Positions 26,741-36,914 are shown, counted from the stretch's first letter. The stretch: 64,000 bases of DNA from Algibacter sp. L3A6 (GCF_009796825.1 NZ_CP047030.1:3966501-4030500); one strand, 5' to 3'. Numbers and translations are program-made. Notes: generated from the sequence alone by a model not told the origin.

Positions 26741-29032
26741 TTATTCCTTTGCTTTTAAATCGAAATTAGGCACCGGGTATTCATAAACTTCTGTATACGA
26801 TTTACCTTTTTTAACACCATAATAATTGATATCACTTTTAGAATTGGATATCACAGAAATTATTGGTTTTACAGCTTTGTTTGAAGCTAAAACTATAGAT
26901 TCTCCTTTTTTAAGTTCTATTTGAAATTCGCCATTTTCAACCTTAATAATTTTAATTTTTGAACCTTTAGAAATTTGTATAGCTTTTTTCCAATCACTCA
27001 CTTTTAATCTACATATATTTCCTGCTAGACTTTCAATTTTTACAAATTCAGTTATACCAGCCTTGCGCGATGCACTTACTAAAAAACCACCTTCTGCTCG
27101 TAAATCTTTAAAACTTACATCCTGAAAACTATTAGGTGTTGCCGGAAACACTCTAATTTTATTTCCCCAACTTTGTAGAAACAACTCGATAATACTCGAA
27201 GCCGCACTTAAAGGTGTTTCTATAACGGGGTTACGTCCATGCCCTTCCATGTAAAATGTATTCGGTAATAACATCGCACTTTGTATATTACCATCTAAAA
27301 ATTGTTGAAGCATTTTATTAGCATCATCTCCACGACCTAAAGCTGCGTATAATGAAGCTCCACCGGTATAAGAATAACCCACCAAGCCTTTACTTTCATC
27401 AATTTGATGCCAATGCACTACAGATTTATCAACTAAAGTTCTAACTTTTAGATCGTCTGGATTTAATTGAAATAGCGGATATAAACCTAATAAATGAGAA
27501 TAGTGTCTGTGAGAAATATCAACAGGTTGATTACTTCCAATCATTAATCCATTTTCATCTTCAGGATAGGTAATTAAATCGGCTAAAAGCCCTTTCCATT
27601 TTTTAACTTCATTAGTATTTAAATCATGAGTTTCACTCGTATTTATTAAAGTATTTAATACCCAACGTACTAAAGCTAAATTATAGTTTGTATTCGGAAA
27701 TGCTTTAAAACCTCCATATTCTGGGGAACCCATTGCTGTTAATTCAATTTTGTTATCCGCATTTCTAATCATTTTAGTTTCATACACTTCGGCTATTTTC
27801 ATAGCTTTTGGTAACCACTTATCTCGAATAGCTTCGGCATCGCCTCTGTAACTATAAATTAACCAATAATTGTGCATCGCCCAAGCAAAATCACCAAAGT
27901 TTTTACCACGTTTACTTGGCAACATCATATCAAAATTATCGTCTATCAAGGTTATAAAATTCTCAGCAATATCTAAATGATTACTCGCATTAAATGGCCA
28001 ATACGTTAACTGCACATTTAAATTCCACCATAAACCTGGCCAACTTGTATTTTTAAGAAAAGGTCCCATTAAATCTAAAGCAGGACCATCGGCACGCGAG
28101 CAAGTTGCCATTTTATATATTTGAATCCAATAAAAAGATTCCATGCGTGCATCTGGAATAGACAAAAACGATTTTTGAAAATAGTTATGCCACCAAGTTC
28201 TGTGTTCTTCTTCAATAGTTTTCATTGAAGTGATTACGGCACCTGTAACCGTTTTTGCAGCAACTTTTGCCGAAACATAACTTGCTGGAATTTCATTAGC
28301 GACAGCAATATACATTGTAGATTTGTTACCATCAGAAGGTTTATCCGTCCAAGCTGTAGCATAATCACCTCCTGCTAATAAAGATTGTTCGCAAACATTA
28401 ATACCATCTACCATTTTTATATCTGGTTTCGGGTTTAATGCGTAATCTTTTTCTTTTAAAGCAGACGGCTTAGCAATAATTCGAGGTGAAATAGGCAAAC
28501 CAGCTAGCCACTCCCAGCTATAATCTACGGTTTTATTCGATTTAGTTTCGGTAGAATGCACTTCAACAACATTTAACATTCTATTATAAGGTGTAAATGC
28601 TCTAAAAGTAATTTCTCCGAGGTCTGTAATTATAGTTCCGCGAATTTCGGCGTTCCATAAATCTTGACGAACTTTAATATCCAATATTTTCCCCGCAGGT
28701 CGAAGCACCATACTTCCAATATCAAGACGAGAATAATCGAATAAATTAGCACCTTTTACACCCATAGAAGTCTTCTTATTAGGCGCTTTTCTATGATCGG
28801 TAACATCTTGACGGCCAACATGAAAATCTAATCTATTATCATCTAAATTGGCATAAATCATCATACCAACTTGTCCGTTTCCAACAAAACCACCTTCGTT
28901 CCATTGCTTCGGAATTTCTTCCCAAACCAAATCGTGTTGTGCCATAAATCCTGGCCAATTTATATCTGATACAATCTGAGATTTACAAACAAGAACTGAT
29001 AATATAAATGTAATTTGAATTATTTTTTTCAT
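26741..29032 (-). CDS. GH95-like glycoside hydrolase (alpha-L-fucosidase/galactosidase type)
   Basis: A 763-residue exported protein (signal peptide ending near KSQ). Domain order matches GH95: an N-terminal beta domain with EGGFVGNGQVGMMIYAN, an (alpha/alpha)6 barrel with NLNVQLTYWPFNASN (the two Asn known as active-site residues in GH95), MGSPEYGG and HRHYSHLLGLYP, and a C-terminal beta domain. GH95 enzymes remove alpha-L-fucose or alpha-L-galactose by inversion. The divergence of the general acid region (SPEY) keeps the exact specificity open. Last gene of the seven-gene GH88-to-GH95 operon, 7 bases after the heparinase-type lyase. Confidence 0.75.
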   Translation of the reverse strand: MKKIIQITFILSVLVCKSQIVSDINWPGFMAQHDLVWEEIPKQWNEGGFVGNGQVGMMIYANLDDNRLDFHVGRQDVTDHRKAPNKKTSMGVKGANLFDYSRLDIGSMVLRPAGKILDIKVRQDLWNAEIRGTIITDLGEITFRAFTPYNRMLNVVEVHSTETKSNKTVDYSWEWLAGLPISPRIIAKPSALKEKDYALNPKPDIKMVDGINVCEQSLLAGGDYATAWTDKPSDGNKSTMYIAVANEIPASYVSAKVAAKTVTGAVITSMKTIEEEHRTWWHNYFQKSFLSIPDARMESFYWIQIYKMATCSRADGPALDLMGPFLKNTSWPGLWWNLNVQLTYWPFNASNHLDIAENFITLIDDNFDMMLPSKRGKNFGDFAWAMHNYWLIYSYRGDAEAIRDKWLPKAMKIAEVYETKMIRNADNKIELTAMGSPEYGGFKAFPNTNYNLALVRWVLNTLINTSETHDLNTNEVKKWKGLLADLITYPEDENGLMIGSNQPVDISHRHYSHLLGLYPLFQLNPDDLKVRTLVDKSVVHWHQIDESKGLVGYSYTGGASLYAALGRGDDANKMLQQFLDGNIQSAMLLPNTFYMEGHGRNPVIETPLSAASSIIELFLQSWGNKIRVFPATPNSFQDVSFKDLRAEGGFLVSASRKAGITEFVKIESLAGNICRLKVSDWKKAIQISKGSKIKIIKVENGEFQIELKKGESIVLASNKAVKPIISVISNSKSDINYYGVKKGKSYTEVYEYPVPNFDLKAKE

Positions 29033-29039
29033 TAAAAAC

Positions 29040-31553
29040 TTATTTCGTTATTTCAGTTTTCACTGTATCACCAAGCGTTTCAGTAATTTTTATCTTCGGA
29101 AGCGTTCCTTTTAAATTTTCGATACTTATGGTTTGTACTTTACCATCTTTTAAGGTTACCGTAATTTCGTTTTCAGAAGCAGATTCTATTTTTTTTATTG
29201 AAGATTCCCTTTTGTAAGGTTCAATTACACTCAGAAAAACAACTTCTTTTTCGTTTACACGAACGCCATAAGTGCGTCTATCCGGATTATTTCTAATGCG
29301 GCGTTGCTTACCGCCATTCGGGTAGTTACTAATTACAATTTCAGATTTTTTAGGCCAAAGTGTATATACATCTAGTTTATGTTCGCCCTCAATAAACTCC
29401 ACTTTTGCTCCTTTTTTAGAGTTATACCACTGCGCATGTTCAAAATATTTATAAGGCGAATTTCCATCTGTGCTTAACTTTTCAAGTGAATTACCTTTCT
29501 TTTTAACGCCTTCAATAGAAGAAAACCCTACGGGATGAATTAGCCAATCGTAATTATGTTTTTTATCCGATTTCATATAATCGGCAAGAATTACATAATC
29601 GTTTGTAACGATAGAAATTCTTCGTTGCTGAATAGGATTAAAACCGTTAGCATAATCCGTATCGTCCCATGGTGGAAACTTTTCAGCATTCCAACGCGGA
29701 ATTTGTCGCCATCTAGCATTAGTTTCTACCACCGAAGCTTGCATGATATCCCCTTTATAAAATAGTAACTGTTCCGAAGGCACAGCCTCTTGCTGAAGTT
29801 CATCAACAATAACCATATTATGGGTTGCAGAAGTTTGTACACACTCTTTATATCCTGGATTTCCGTAACCGTACCAAACCATTTCGGAACCAAAATATTT
29901 ATGCCCGTTTCGATCTAGAGCCGCTAAACTTGCTCTATCAAATTGCCCGTGCCAACCGCCATGCGTTCCATATTTAAGAAAGGCTTGAATTTGATTTTCA
30001 GGAGTCTCTTTTTGGCCTTGCGAGCGCAATGCTACCAAACCAATATTTTCTCTAAAATCTGATCCCGTTCTAGGATCTTTCACTTCAGGAAGTTCAGGAA
30101 CCCCATACATTAAAGATACCCACGAATCACGTTCTGTTTTACTAATAACCCAAGCTAAATCGTTGAATTTATATTCGCGATACGCCAGTTCGTAAAACTC
30201 ATTTGGTGCTTTTAAATCCGAATCGTTAGTCGATACCAAATACGCATTTTCGTCCATAAAAGGTACGTAAGGCGTAACCATATCTTCAAGTCCTCTGGTG
30301 TTTTTTCCGGTTGGGCCCCAATTGTCAAATTTCATCCCAGTAAAACCTTCTTTTGCATTCTCAAAATCTTTACTTTTAAATTTAGTAGGAAAGCGTCTGT
30401 GGTATAAATCCATGCCATAATTCTCAAAAGCTTGGGCCACCAAAGTATAACGTTGCACCACTAAATAACAATAATTCCCTGTACCTTCAAACCACCAGCC
30501 ATCGGCCATGACTCCTTTACCTATTTGGTCTGCCATGCCTCCATCAGCTTCGGTCAAATATTCTAACTGTGGTATATCTTGTAAATATAATGCAACAAAT
30601 ATAGCCCCTGCATTAGCACTTGCTTGATGATTCATTATCCCCAAACCATCCATGTGTTTTTTATTCAACTCTAAATAATAACGAAAGGAAGCTTCAATAT
30701 TCTCTTTATCTGTACTAGATAATTCTGGTTCATTGTAAAGAATATCGCAAGCTGCGGATATAAATAAAAAGAAATTCCCTTCATGAACCTGCACACCGTT
30801 AGTAGCCGCACCAATAGATAAGTAACCTTCAGTTTTATCGAAAACTGCTTTAATTAAGCTGATTACTTTTTGCTTGTAAACAGCCTTTCCCGTTAATTTG
30901 TAAGCTAATGCCAGCTGAAATGCTTTTTCGCCATGGCTTGCACTATAATCAAAGCTTGACCATATTTTGGTTGGCCTTGGTTTACTAACAATTTTACGTT
31001 CAGGAAACTCAAACTCATCAAGTTCCTTCAACATATTATCTAAGTTTTGCTTAGCCCAAGTATAGTTTTTTATCTTTTGTTTGGCTTCTTCAAAAACAGT
31101 ATTAGTTGCCAACAAAAATGGATGCGGTTTACTTCTAACAGATATAAACTCTAATGTTTCGATAATATGCCCTTCGGAATCTTTTAGTTCTATTATACTT
31201 GCTTCTTGTCCGCCTAAAGGTATTCTATCGCTAACTGTAACCTTTAGCGTGCCGTTATAACTTCCGTTAGATTCTAAAGTTATTGATGCGACACTTAGTA
31301 TATTTTCACTAGCCAATTCTCTCGGATGTTTCACGTTAAGAGTATAAGTTTCCGAAGTACTTTTTCTATTTTTTAGTTGAAAATTATAGGTTATAATTTC
31401 ATTAGCTTTTGCTGCTTGGGTTTGTAATGAGCTGCTTAAAACTACTTCTGAAGTAGATGAATATGCATAACACCATGTATTAATTAAACAACAAAACAGC
31501 CCTATTAAAAACTGTCTTGAACCTACTTTGAATTTTAATGATAAAACGTTCAT
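29040..31553 (-). CDS. Heparinase II/III-type polysaccharide lyase
   Basis: An 837-residue exported protein. After a signal peptide (to about residue 31) comes an Ig-like beta domain (~35-145), then an alpha/alpha toroid (~150-480) with MNHQASANAGA and DGWWFEGTGNY, and a heparinase II/III C-terminal beta-sandwich with GTHGGWHGQFDRASL near residue 534 and TSATHNMVIVDELQQ near 580. These positions correspond to the Asn/His and Tyr/His sites of PL12, PL15, PL17, PL21 and PL39 enzymes. The PL family cannot be fixed by eye; oligo-uronide exolyase action in the periplasm is likely. Shares an operon with GH88 and GH95-like genes. Confidence 0.8.
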   Translation of the reverse strand: MNVLSLKFKVGSRQFLIGLFCCLINTWCYAYSSTSEVVLSSSLQTQAAKANEIITYNFQLKNRKSTSETYTLNVKHPRELASENILSVASITLESNGSYNGTLKVTVSDRIPLGGQEASIIELKDSEGHIIETLEFISVRSKPHPFLLATNTVFEEAKQKIKNYTWAKQNLDNMLKELDEFEFPERKIVSKPRPTKIWSSFDYSASHGEKAFQLALAYKLTGKAVYKQKVISLIKAVFDKTEGYLSIGAATNGVQVHEGNFFLFISAACDILYNEPELSSTDKENIEASFRYYLELNKKHMDGLGIMNHQASANAGAIFVALYLQDIPQLEYLTEADGGMADQIGKGVMADGWWFEGTGNYCYLVVQRYTLVAQAFENYGMDLYHRRFPTKFKSKDFENAKEGFTGMKFDNWGPTGKNTRGLEDMVTPYVPFMDENAYLVSTNDSDLKAPNEFYELAYREYKFNDLAWVISKTERDSWVSLMYGVPELPEVKDPRTGSDFRENIGLVALRSQGQKETPENQIQAFLKYGTHGGWHGQFDRASLAALDRNGHKYFGSEMVWYGYGNPGYKECVQTSATHNMVIVDELQQEAVPSEQLLFYKGDIMQASVVETNARWRQIPRWNAEKFPPWDDTDYANGFNPIQQRRISIVTNDYVILADYMKSDKKHNYDWLIHPVGFSSIEGVKKKGNSLEKLSTDGNSPYKYFEHAQWYNSKKGAKVEFIEGEHKLDVYTLWPKKSEIVISNYPNGGKQRRIRNNPDRRTYGVRVNEKEVVFLSVIEPYKRESSIKKIESASENEITVTLKDGKVQTISIENLKGTLPKIKITETLGDTVKTEITK

Positions 31554-31644
31554 TTTTAATTTATTTTATTTGAAAAACGCTAAACCTGTTCTGCGAATAA
31601 TCTCGCAAAACAGACCTAAATATTTACATTCAATAACTTTTATA

Positions 31645-33027
31645 CTAGCCTAAATAAGCACCGTTATTTTCTAATGTTTCTTTTAATTTAGCATAAACTA
31701 CTTCATTCGGCATAACTTTACCAACGGCAGATAAACCAGCTAATGTTCCTGCGCCTTGCCCGATAGCCATTGCAATAGGTGTAACTCGTAAGCCTGCACT
31801 AGCATGATGATCGGCACCAATAGCTCGTCCAGAAAGCACTAAATTGTCGACTTCGTTAACCAACAAAGAATCGGTTGGAATATAATAAACCCCATCATCA
31901 TTTAAGTGTACGGTATCGGTATTTCCGCCATCTGGAGAATGAATATCTAAAGGATAACCACCAACAGCAACCGGATTTTCAAACTTTACTTCGTTAACTA
32001 AATCTTCAGCTGATAATACATATTTAGCATGCGGATGACGCGATTCGCGAATGCCTATATGTGGCGCAGTACTTATAAAAGTTGCATTCTCGAAACCTGG
32101 TGCATACTTACGCATAAAATTAAAAATCTCTACACATTGCTTACGCCCCATAGTTTCCGCTTTACTTAAATCGAATGGATTTAGAGGGTCGAACCCTAAA
32201 ACACGTGAGGTATTAAATATAAATTCGCCCTCGGTATTGGTTTCAAAAAACAACACATTATCTCTCGGCACAGTAACTTCTCCGTTTGCTTTGGCTTTGT
32301 TCCATAAATCGTAAAAGCCCCATGTAGAGATACGTTTGGTACGTTTTAAAACTTCTGCTTTATCGTCACTACGCTCTTCTGCATCAAATTGATCCCAATT
32401 GTTTCTCATGTATTCACGTAACTTCTCCGTATCCACATTACCCATTTTCACATTCGTAGTCATGGGTTGCGATTTATTATCTTCAATACGACCTTCTGTA
32501 AAAGGCACGCCAGATAATTTTACAATTTCACTATCTCCACTAGCATCAACAAAAATAGTTCCTGGAATTTCTTGAATCCCTCCTCTATTATGAATAAAAA
32601 CCGACTTGATTTTATTGCCTTCTTTAGCAATATCAATTAATCGGGTATGGTACAAAATATCGGCTCCAGCCTCACGTACCATATCTTCTAAAACAACTTT
32701 CAACATTTCGGCATCAAAAGGTGTTACTGTAGAACAATAACCTGTACTATCAAAAATATGTCCTGGACTTGCTCCTTTTTCCTTTAACCTATTTACCATT
32801 TCATTTGGAGAACCAAACACAAGTTGCTTACCTGCTTTATTATGAAACGTCATCATAGGACCAACACCCATAGCTGTTAAAGAGCCTCCTAAAAACCCAA
32901 ATTGCTCGATTAATAATGTCTTTGCTCCTGTTTTACCTGCTGCAATCGCGGCATGACTTCCAGAAACTCCTCCGCCTACAACTATAACATCGTATCCTTC
33001 TATTAATTTTGTATTGAATGTTTTCAT
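31645..33027 (-). CDS. FAD-dependent oxidoreductase (FAD_oxidored family)
   Basis: A 460-residue protein with the Rossmann FAD site VIVVGGGVSGSHAAIAAG at residues 14-31 and GGSLTAMGVG following, a pattern of the FAD_oxidored family. GTIFVDASGDSEIVKLSG and the C-terminal VLSGRAIGADHHASAGLR complete the fold. No signal peptide, so cytoplasmic. It lies between the sodium symporter and the lyase and could oxidise or rearrange a sugar unit taken up by the symporter (inference). The reaction is not known; similar genes are frequent in polysaccharide loci. Confidence 0.8.
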   Translation of the reverse strand: MKTFNTKLIEGYDVIVVGGGVSGSHAAIAAGKTGAKTLLIEQFGFLGGSLTAMGVGPMMTFHNKAGKQLVFGSPNEMVNRLKEKGASPGHIFDSTGYCSTVTPFDAEMLKVVLEDMVREAGADILYHTRLIDIAKEGNKIKSVFIHNRGGIQEIPGTIFVDASGDSEIVKLSGVPFTEGRIEDNKSQPMTTNVKMGNVDTEKLREYMRNNWDQFDAEERSDDKAEVLKRTKRISTWGFYDLWNKAKANGEVTVPRDNVLFFETNTEGEFIFNTSRVLGFDPLNPFDLSKAETMGRKQCVEIFNFMRKYAPGFENATFISTAPHIGIRESRHPHAKYVLSAEDLVNEVKFENPVAVGGYPLDIHSPDGGNTDTVHLNDDGVYYIPTDSLLVNEVDNLVLSGRAIGADHHASAGLRVTPIAMAIGQGAGTLAGLSAVGKVMPNEVVYAKLKETLENNGAYLG

Positions 33028-33054
33028 TAAACTTTATTTTATTTTTTATAATTT

Positions 33055-34611
33055 TTAAACTAAATCTTTTTTATTTAAATCTACACCGAGTTTTGAAAGT
33101 AATAATGCCGTAACAATTACCACAAGTGCTCCAACTGGAAACCACCAGAAAAAACTAATACCTTCAAAATGCATCCATGCAATGGCCAAAATTGCCATAA
33201 ATGCACCAATTAAAATGCCCGTAAAAGTACCTTTCCGCATAAGCGCCAAAAACGCAATACCAATTAAAATTCCATATGCATAACCCGGAACTTTAAAGCC
33301 TAAAGCTAACAAACCACCATCTTGAAAAAAGCTAAATCCGTAAGCCAGTAATGCTAAAATTATCCCCCAAACAATGATGGCTATTTTAGATATTTTAACC
33401 ACTTTATTTTCGTCCATGGTTTTTAACTTCGGAAAAACTAAAGTTCCAATCCCCATAACACTTGTTTGAGAAAGGGCTGTTAAAGCAGAATCTAAGGTTG
33501 AAATTCCTGCAGCAAACATGGCCGCAATAATTAAACCTGAAATACCATTTGGTAACTCGTTTACCACATAATATGGAAATATCCTATCGGGCTCGGCACT
33601 TATGGACGCTTGAATTAAATCAGACAATGGATTGATATCATAATAAGCCACTAAACCGATGCCTACAAAAGCCATAATCCATGTAGTGGCCACACCAACA
33701 ACAGAAAAAGCAACTGCCTTTCTTGCTTCTTTTAAATTCTTGCAACATAACGCGCGTTGCGTAACCACTTGATCGACGGCATTTGAACCAAACTCGAAAA
33801 AAGTACATCCTAAAATACCGACCCATAAAGTATATGTTTTATGCGGATCTAAGGATAGATCCCAAAGTACCAATTTGGCTTTACTATCTGCAATGGCCAT
33901 CATTTCTCCAAAACCACCCGGAATATCGCCAACAGCATAAAAAAGCGCAAAACAAGCACCGAAAATAAAGATTACAAACTGTATAGCATCGGTCCAAACC
34001 ACGGTTGTAATACCCCCAATATAAGACCAAACTATAGCAAAAAGCGCTATAATACAAATACATATTAAAGTACTTTGACCTGTGATAACGCTAAGCACTA
34101 AAGCAGTACCTAACAAGCGTACTCCTTGACTCATGGTGGCTCCAATCATGAAAAACGTTCGCGATAATTGACTCGTTTTTACGCCTAATCTCTTCTGAAT
34201 AAAATCGTATGGGCTGTAAATACCTTCTTCATAGTATTCCTTTAGTAAAACATAAACAAATAGCACGTTTCCTAAAGCAAAACCGATGGTCATTTGTAAA
34301 TAAGTTAAATTTCCATTCATGGAAAATATAAAAGCCGGTACCGCAATAAAAGTAGCAACACTGGTTTTTGTGGCAATTAATGACAAGGAAACCGCCCACC
34401 ACGGCAAATTATTTCCGCCCTTAAAAAAAGCATCAAGGCCTTTGTCTTTGTTTTTAACTAATTCGCCAATAACCGTGGTTCCTAAAAGAAATACAATTAA
34501 TATAATCCAATTTAAGGTTGAAAACTTACTTGTGGCAATGCCGTTTTCATCTTGAGCAAACAAAGTGAAACAACAAAACAAACTGACTAATATGGCTATT
34601 ATTTTTTTCAT
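33055..34611 (-). CDS. Sodium/solute symporter (SSS family)
   Basis: A 518-residue membrane protein with a predicted cleavable leader (MKKIIAILVSLFCCFTLFAQ) and then about 13-14 hydrophobic segments. The SSS signature is visible: GGNNLPWWAVSLSLIATKTSVATF in segment 1 region and WSYIGGITTVVWTDAIQ in the middle, with FAAGISTLDSALTALSQTS near 365-385. It should take up a monosaccharide or uronate with sodium. Because no SusC/SusD is found in this locus, it is the only transporter of region D. It lies 27 bases before the FAD oxidoreductase and 52 bases after the SGNH gene. Confidence 0.9.
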   Translation of the reverse strand: MKKIIAILVSLFCCFTLFAQDENGIATSKFSTLNWIILIVFLLGTTVIGELVKNKDKGLDAFFKGGNNLPWWAVSLSLIATKTSVATFIAVPAFIFSMNGNLTYLQMTIGFALGNVLFVYVLLKEYYEEGIYSPYDFIQKRLGVKTSQLSRTFFMIGATMSQGVRLLGTALVLSVITGQSTLICICIIALFAIVWSYIGGITTVVWTDAIQFVIFIFGACFALFYAVGDIPGGFGEMMAIADSKAKLVLWDLSLDPHKTYTLWVGILGCTFFEFGSNAVDQVVTQRALCCKNLKEARKAVAFSVVGVATTWIMAFVGIGLVAYYDINPLSDLIQASISAEPDRIFPYYVVNELPNGISGLIIAAMFAAGISTLDSALTALSQTSVMGIGTLVFPKLKTMDENKVVKISKIAIIVWGIILALLAYGFSFFQDGGLLALGFKVPGYAYGILIGIAFLALMRKGTFTGILIGAFMAILAIAWMHFEGISFFWWFPVGALVVIVTALLLSKLGVDLNKKDLV

Positions 34612-34663
34612 TAGTGGTTTTATGATTTTCTATATTACGAAGCCTTTCATCTTCTATATTTTT

Positions 34664-35419
34664 TTAATTCTTTAAAAGCATACGGTACAGAAATGATGGG
34701 TAATTTTCTCCTGTAATGGTTCCTGCTCCTGAAGCTCCTGAACCTTTGGTTAACGAGTCGCCAAAACAAATAATATGATTGTATTTATCTAACAAGTTAT
34801 TGGTTTCTAGGTAATCGAATACATTTTCGGCAATAAGCTTATACCCTATCGGTTTTAAATGAACACCATCTTCTTTATTACTATTTTTTAAATTCCTGAT
34901 GTAATTATCTTGGTTGTGTTGTGGTAATCCTTTTGCTTTAAAAACACTGTAATTGTCAACAAAAAGCGTTTTATTTTCTTCGGAAACCGCTCTCATAATT
35001 TGTGTTACTTTTTGAAGTTTCACATTAGGCGTATCGGTAAACATGGCTTGATCATGACGTTTAAACAGATAAAGACTATCTACTCTTGGCGGTGACATTA
35101 GTAATACTTGAGCATCGTTATTTTTAATATCCTTTACAATGTTAGAAAGGTTGGAATAGTAGTTTTCATAGGGTATAAGCTTACTAGAATTCAACATATC
35201 GTTGGTTCCAACCATAAGAATAACCAAATCTGGTTTTTCTACTAAAACATCTTTATTTAATCGATGTAATAAATTAGCTGTTGAATTACCCGCAACCCCT
35301 TTATTTTCCATTTTCAAGGTGTACTTCTCCTTTTTTACGGCTGCTGTTTTACATGCACTAAAACAAATTATTAATGCCAATACTAAGTAAAAAGACTTAT
35401 TCATATAAGTGTATTTCAT
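34664..35419 (-). CDS. Circularly permuted SGNH/GDSL-type esterase lipoprotein
   Basis: A 251-residue lipoprotein (lipobox FSAC, Cys23). The SGNH blocks occur in rotated order: block II (NKGVAGNSTANLLHRL, 39-54), block III GTND (71-74), block V DGVH (Asp184, His187), and only then block I, CFGDSLTKGSG with Ser222, followed by ENYPSFLYRML at the C-terminus. In normal SGNH hydrolases block I is at the N-terminus; joining the C-terminus here to residue ~33 restores the usual order. All catalytic residues are kept. Role probably deacetylation of the polysaccharide in the periplasm (inference). It overlaps the beta-helix gene by one base (TAATG); ATG at 35404 is an alternative start. Confidence 0.85.
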   Translation of the reverse strand: MKYTYMNKSFYLVLALIICFSACKTAAVKKEKYTLKMENKGVAGNSTANLLHRLNKDVLVEKPDLVILMVGTNDMLNSSKLIPYENYYSNLSNIVKDIKNNDAQVLLMSPPRVDSLYLFKRHDQAMFTDTPNVKLQKVTQIMRAVSEENKTLFVDNYSVFKAKGLPQHNQDNYIRNLKNSNKEDGVHLKPIGYKLIAENVFDYLETNNLLDKYNHIICFGDSLTKGSGASGAGTITGENYPSFLYRMLLKN

Positions 35420-36885
35420 TAATTAAATTGATTTCTTTCACCCAAATCTTCCAATAATTCGCCATTGGACGTTACTTTACAATCGCTCGTTAATTCCTTA
35501 AAAACAACCGGCATCTCCGTCTCGTTGATTAAGGTAATATTATAAGCTCCAGAAAATGCTTTAGTATCTGTATTTGGCTGTCTGTATTTATGCACATCGG
35601 ACCAAAAAGATTCTCCAAAAACAATGGGTGCAGCTATAGATCTTAGTTTATTGTTCAGATTTTTAAGTGTGATTTTATGGCCTATACCATTAATTTCAGC
35701 TAAACGATGTACCGGAAATTCACTTACGGTATTTATTAGTTCTAATTCAACAGTACAGTTTTCTGTATTGTTATTATGAAAACTTAATAAAGGTCCATAT
35801 TTAGCATCGCCATTTGAATTTTTAATAACTGCATTTTTAGATACCGAATATCCTTTTTCTTGACATCCAAGAGCCGTACAGCCATCTATAAGCGTTTTAC
35901 CAACATGAGCACTTAAATCGAAACCAGAGCGCATATTTTTTACGGTAGTATTAATAACGGTAATATTTTCTGTTTTTCTTCCAACAAAATAACCATACGG
36001 ATAAGACCTAACACCATCTTCGGAGAGTGATTTTATTTCATTTGGCAATATATCTCCTGGTGGATAATCACTTTTAAACCCTGTATCAAAAGCAGGCCCT
36101 GATGTTTCAGCTAACATCTCATCGGTAGCACGCATTTCTCCTTCTACATAACAATCTCTTATAAGCGTATTCACAGCACCTTGCATTACAATACCATGAC
36201 CAAAACCGCGGGTAATTACGTTACAACCAATTAACTTGGTGTCTTTTCCGGTAACTAAAAGAGACGAGTGTTTTTGGGGTTTCACTATTGTTTTTTTGCC
36301 TTTACCCAATAAATGTCCGTACCCATAAGGATAAGACCCTTTAATATGAAGCGTTGTATTTACAATACTATTTCCATCTCCCATAACATGCATCATGATA
36401 GCTCCACGAGAAGGTGCTTCATGTTCGTGTGCATCGTCGTAAACTTCTAAGCCTTCAATAATATTATTATTTCCTGTTACAAATATTTCAAAAATTTGAC
36501 GGTTCCCGAAAGCCTTGTGCAATTTACTGTCTATATGAACAACAACATCGTCTAAAATAAAATGACTATTACTCCCTGAAAAATTAAATATTGAGGCTAT
36601 AGGAAAATCAGATATTTTATTTTCTCCTTGATAGCGTTTTAAAATAGTAGTTTCGCTAAACGATGTATCGCTTACTTTGTAACTACCTGGTTTTAATCTC
36701 ACCGTAACATTATCCATTGATAAATAGTGCGCGAAATCTTGAAGATTTTCAACTAAAACAATATTATCATGAAGAGACGCTTCTTTCTTTTCTTTATTAC
36801 AAGCTAAAAAAAGCAAAAAAACGAGACTCAAAAAGCAAGTTATTCCGGCCGTTTTAATCACTTCAGGAGCGTTTTTATTCCACAT
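35419..36885 (-). CDS. Right-handed beta-helix lipoprotein
   Basis: A 488-residue lipoprotein (hydrophobic leader, lipobox FLAC near residue 29). The body consists of short repeated beta strands with Asn/Gly-rich turns and HxVxG-like steps, e.g. NSHFILDDVVVHI, NSIVNTTLHIKG and NITVINTTVKNM, as in parallel beta-helix lyases, epimerases or esterases. No family-specific catalytic motif is recognised, so it could be a lyase, a C5-epimerase-like enzyme or a binding protein. Its context (GH88, SGNH hydrolase, lyase) favours action on a polyuronide. It is the second gene of the operon, 29 bases after GH88. Confidence 0.7.
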   Translation of the reverse strand: MWNKNAPEVIKTAGITCFLSLVFLLFLACNKEKKEASLHDNIVLVENLQDFAHYLSMDNVTVRLKPGSYKVSDTSFSETTILKRYQGENKISDFPIASIFNFSGSNSHFILDDVVVHIDSKLHKAFGNRQIFEIFVTGNNNIIEGLEVYDDAHEHEAPSRGAIMMHVMGDGNSIVNTTLHIKGSYPYGYGHLLGKGKKTIVKPQKHSSLLVTGKDTKLIGCNVITRGFGHGIVMQGAVNTLIRDCYVEGEMRATDEMLAETSGPAFDTGFKSDYPPGDILPNEIKSLSEDGVRSYPYGYFVGRKTENITVINTTVKNMRSGFDLSAHVGKTLIDGCTALGCQEKGYSVSKNAVIKNSNGDAKYGPLLSFHNNNTENCTVELELINTVSEFPVHRLAEINGIGHKITLKNLNNKLRSIAAPIVFGESFWSDVHKYRQPNTDTKAFSGAYNITLINETEMPVVFKELTSDCKVTSNGELLEDLGERNQFN

Positions 36886-36914
36886 AATTTAGTGCTTTCA
36901 GTTAAAAAAATCAA

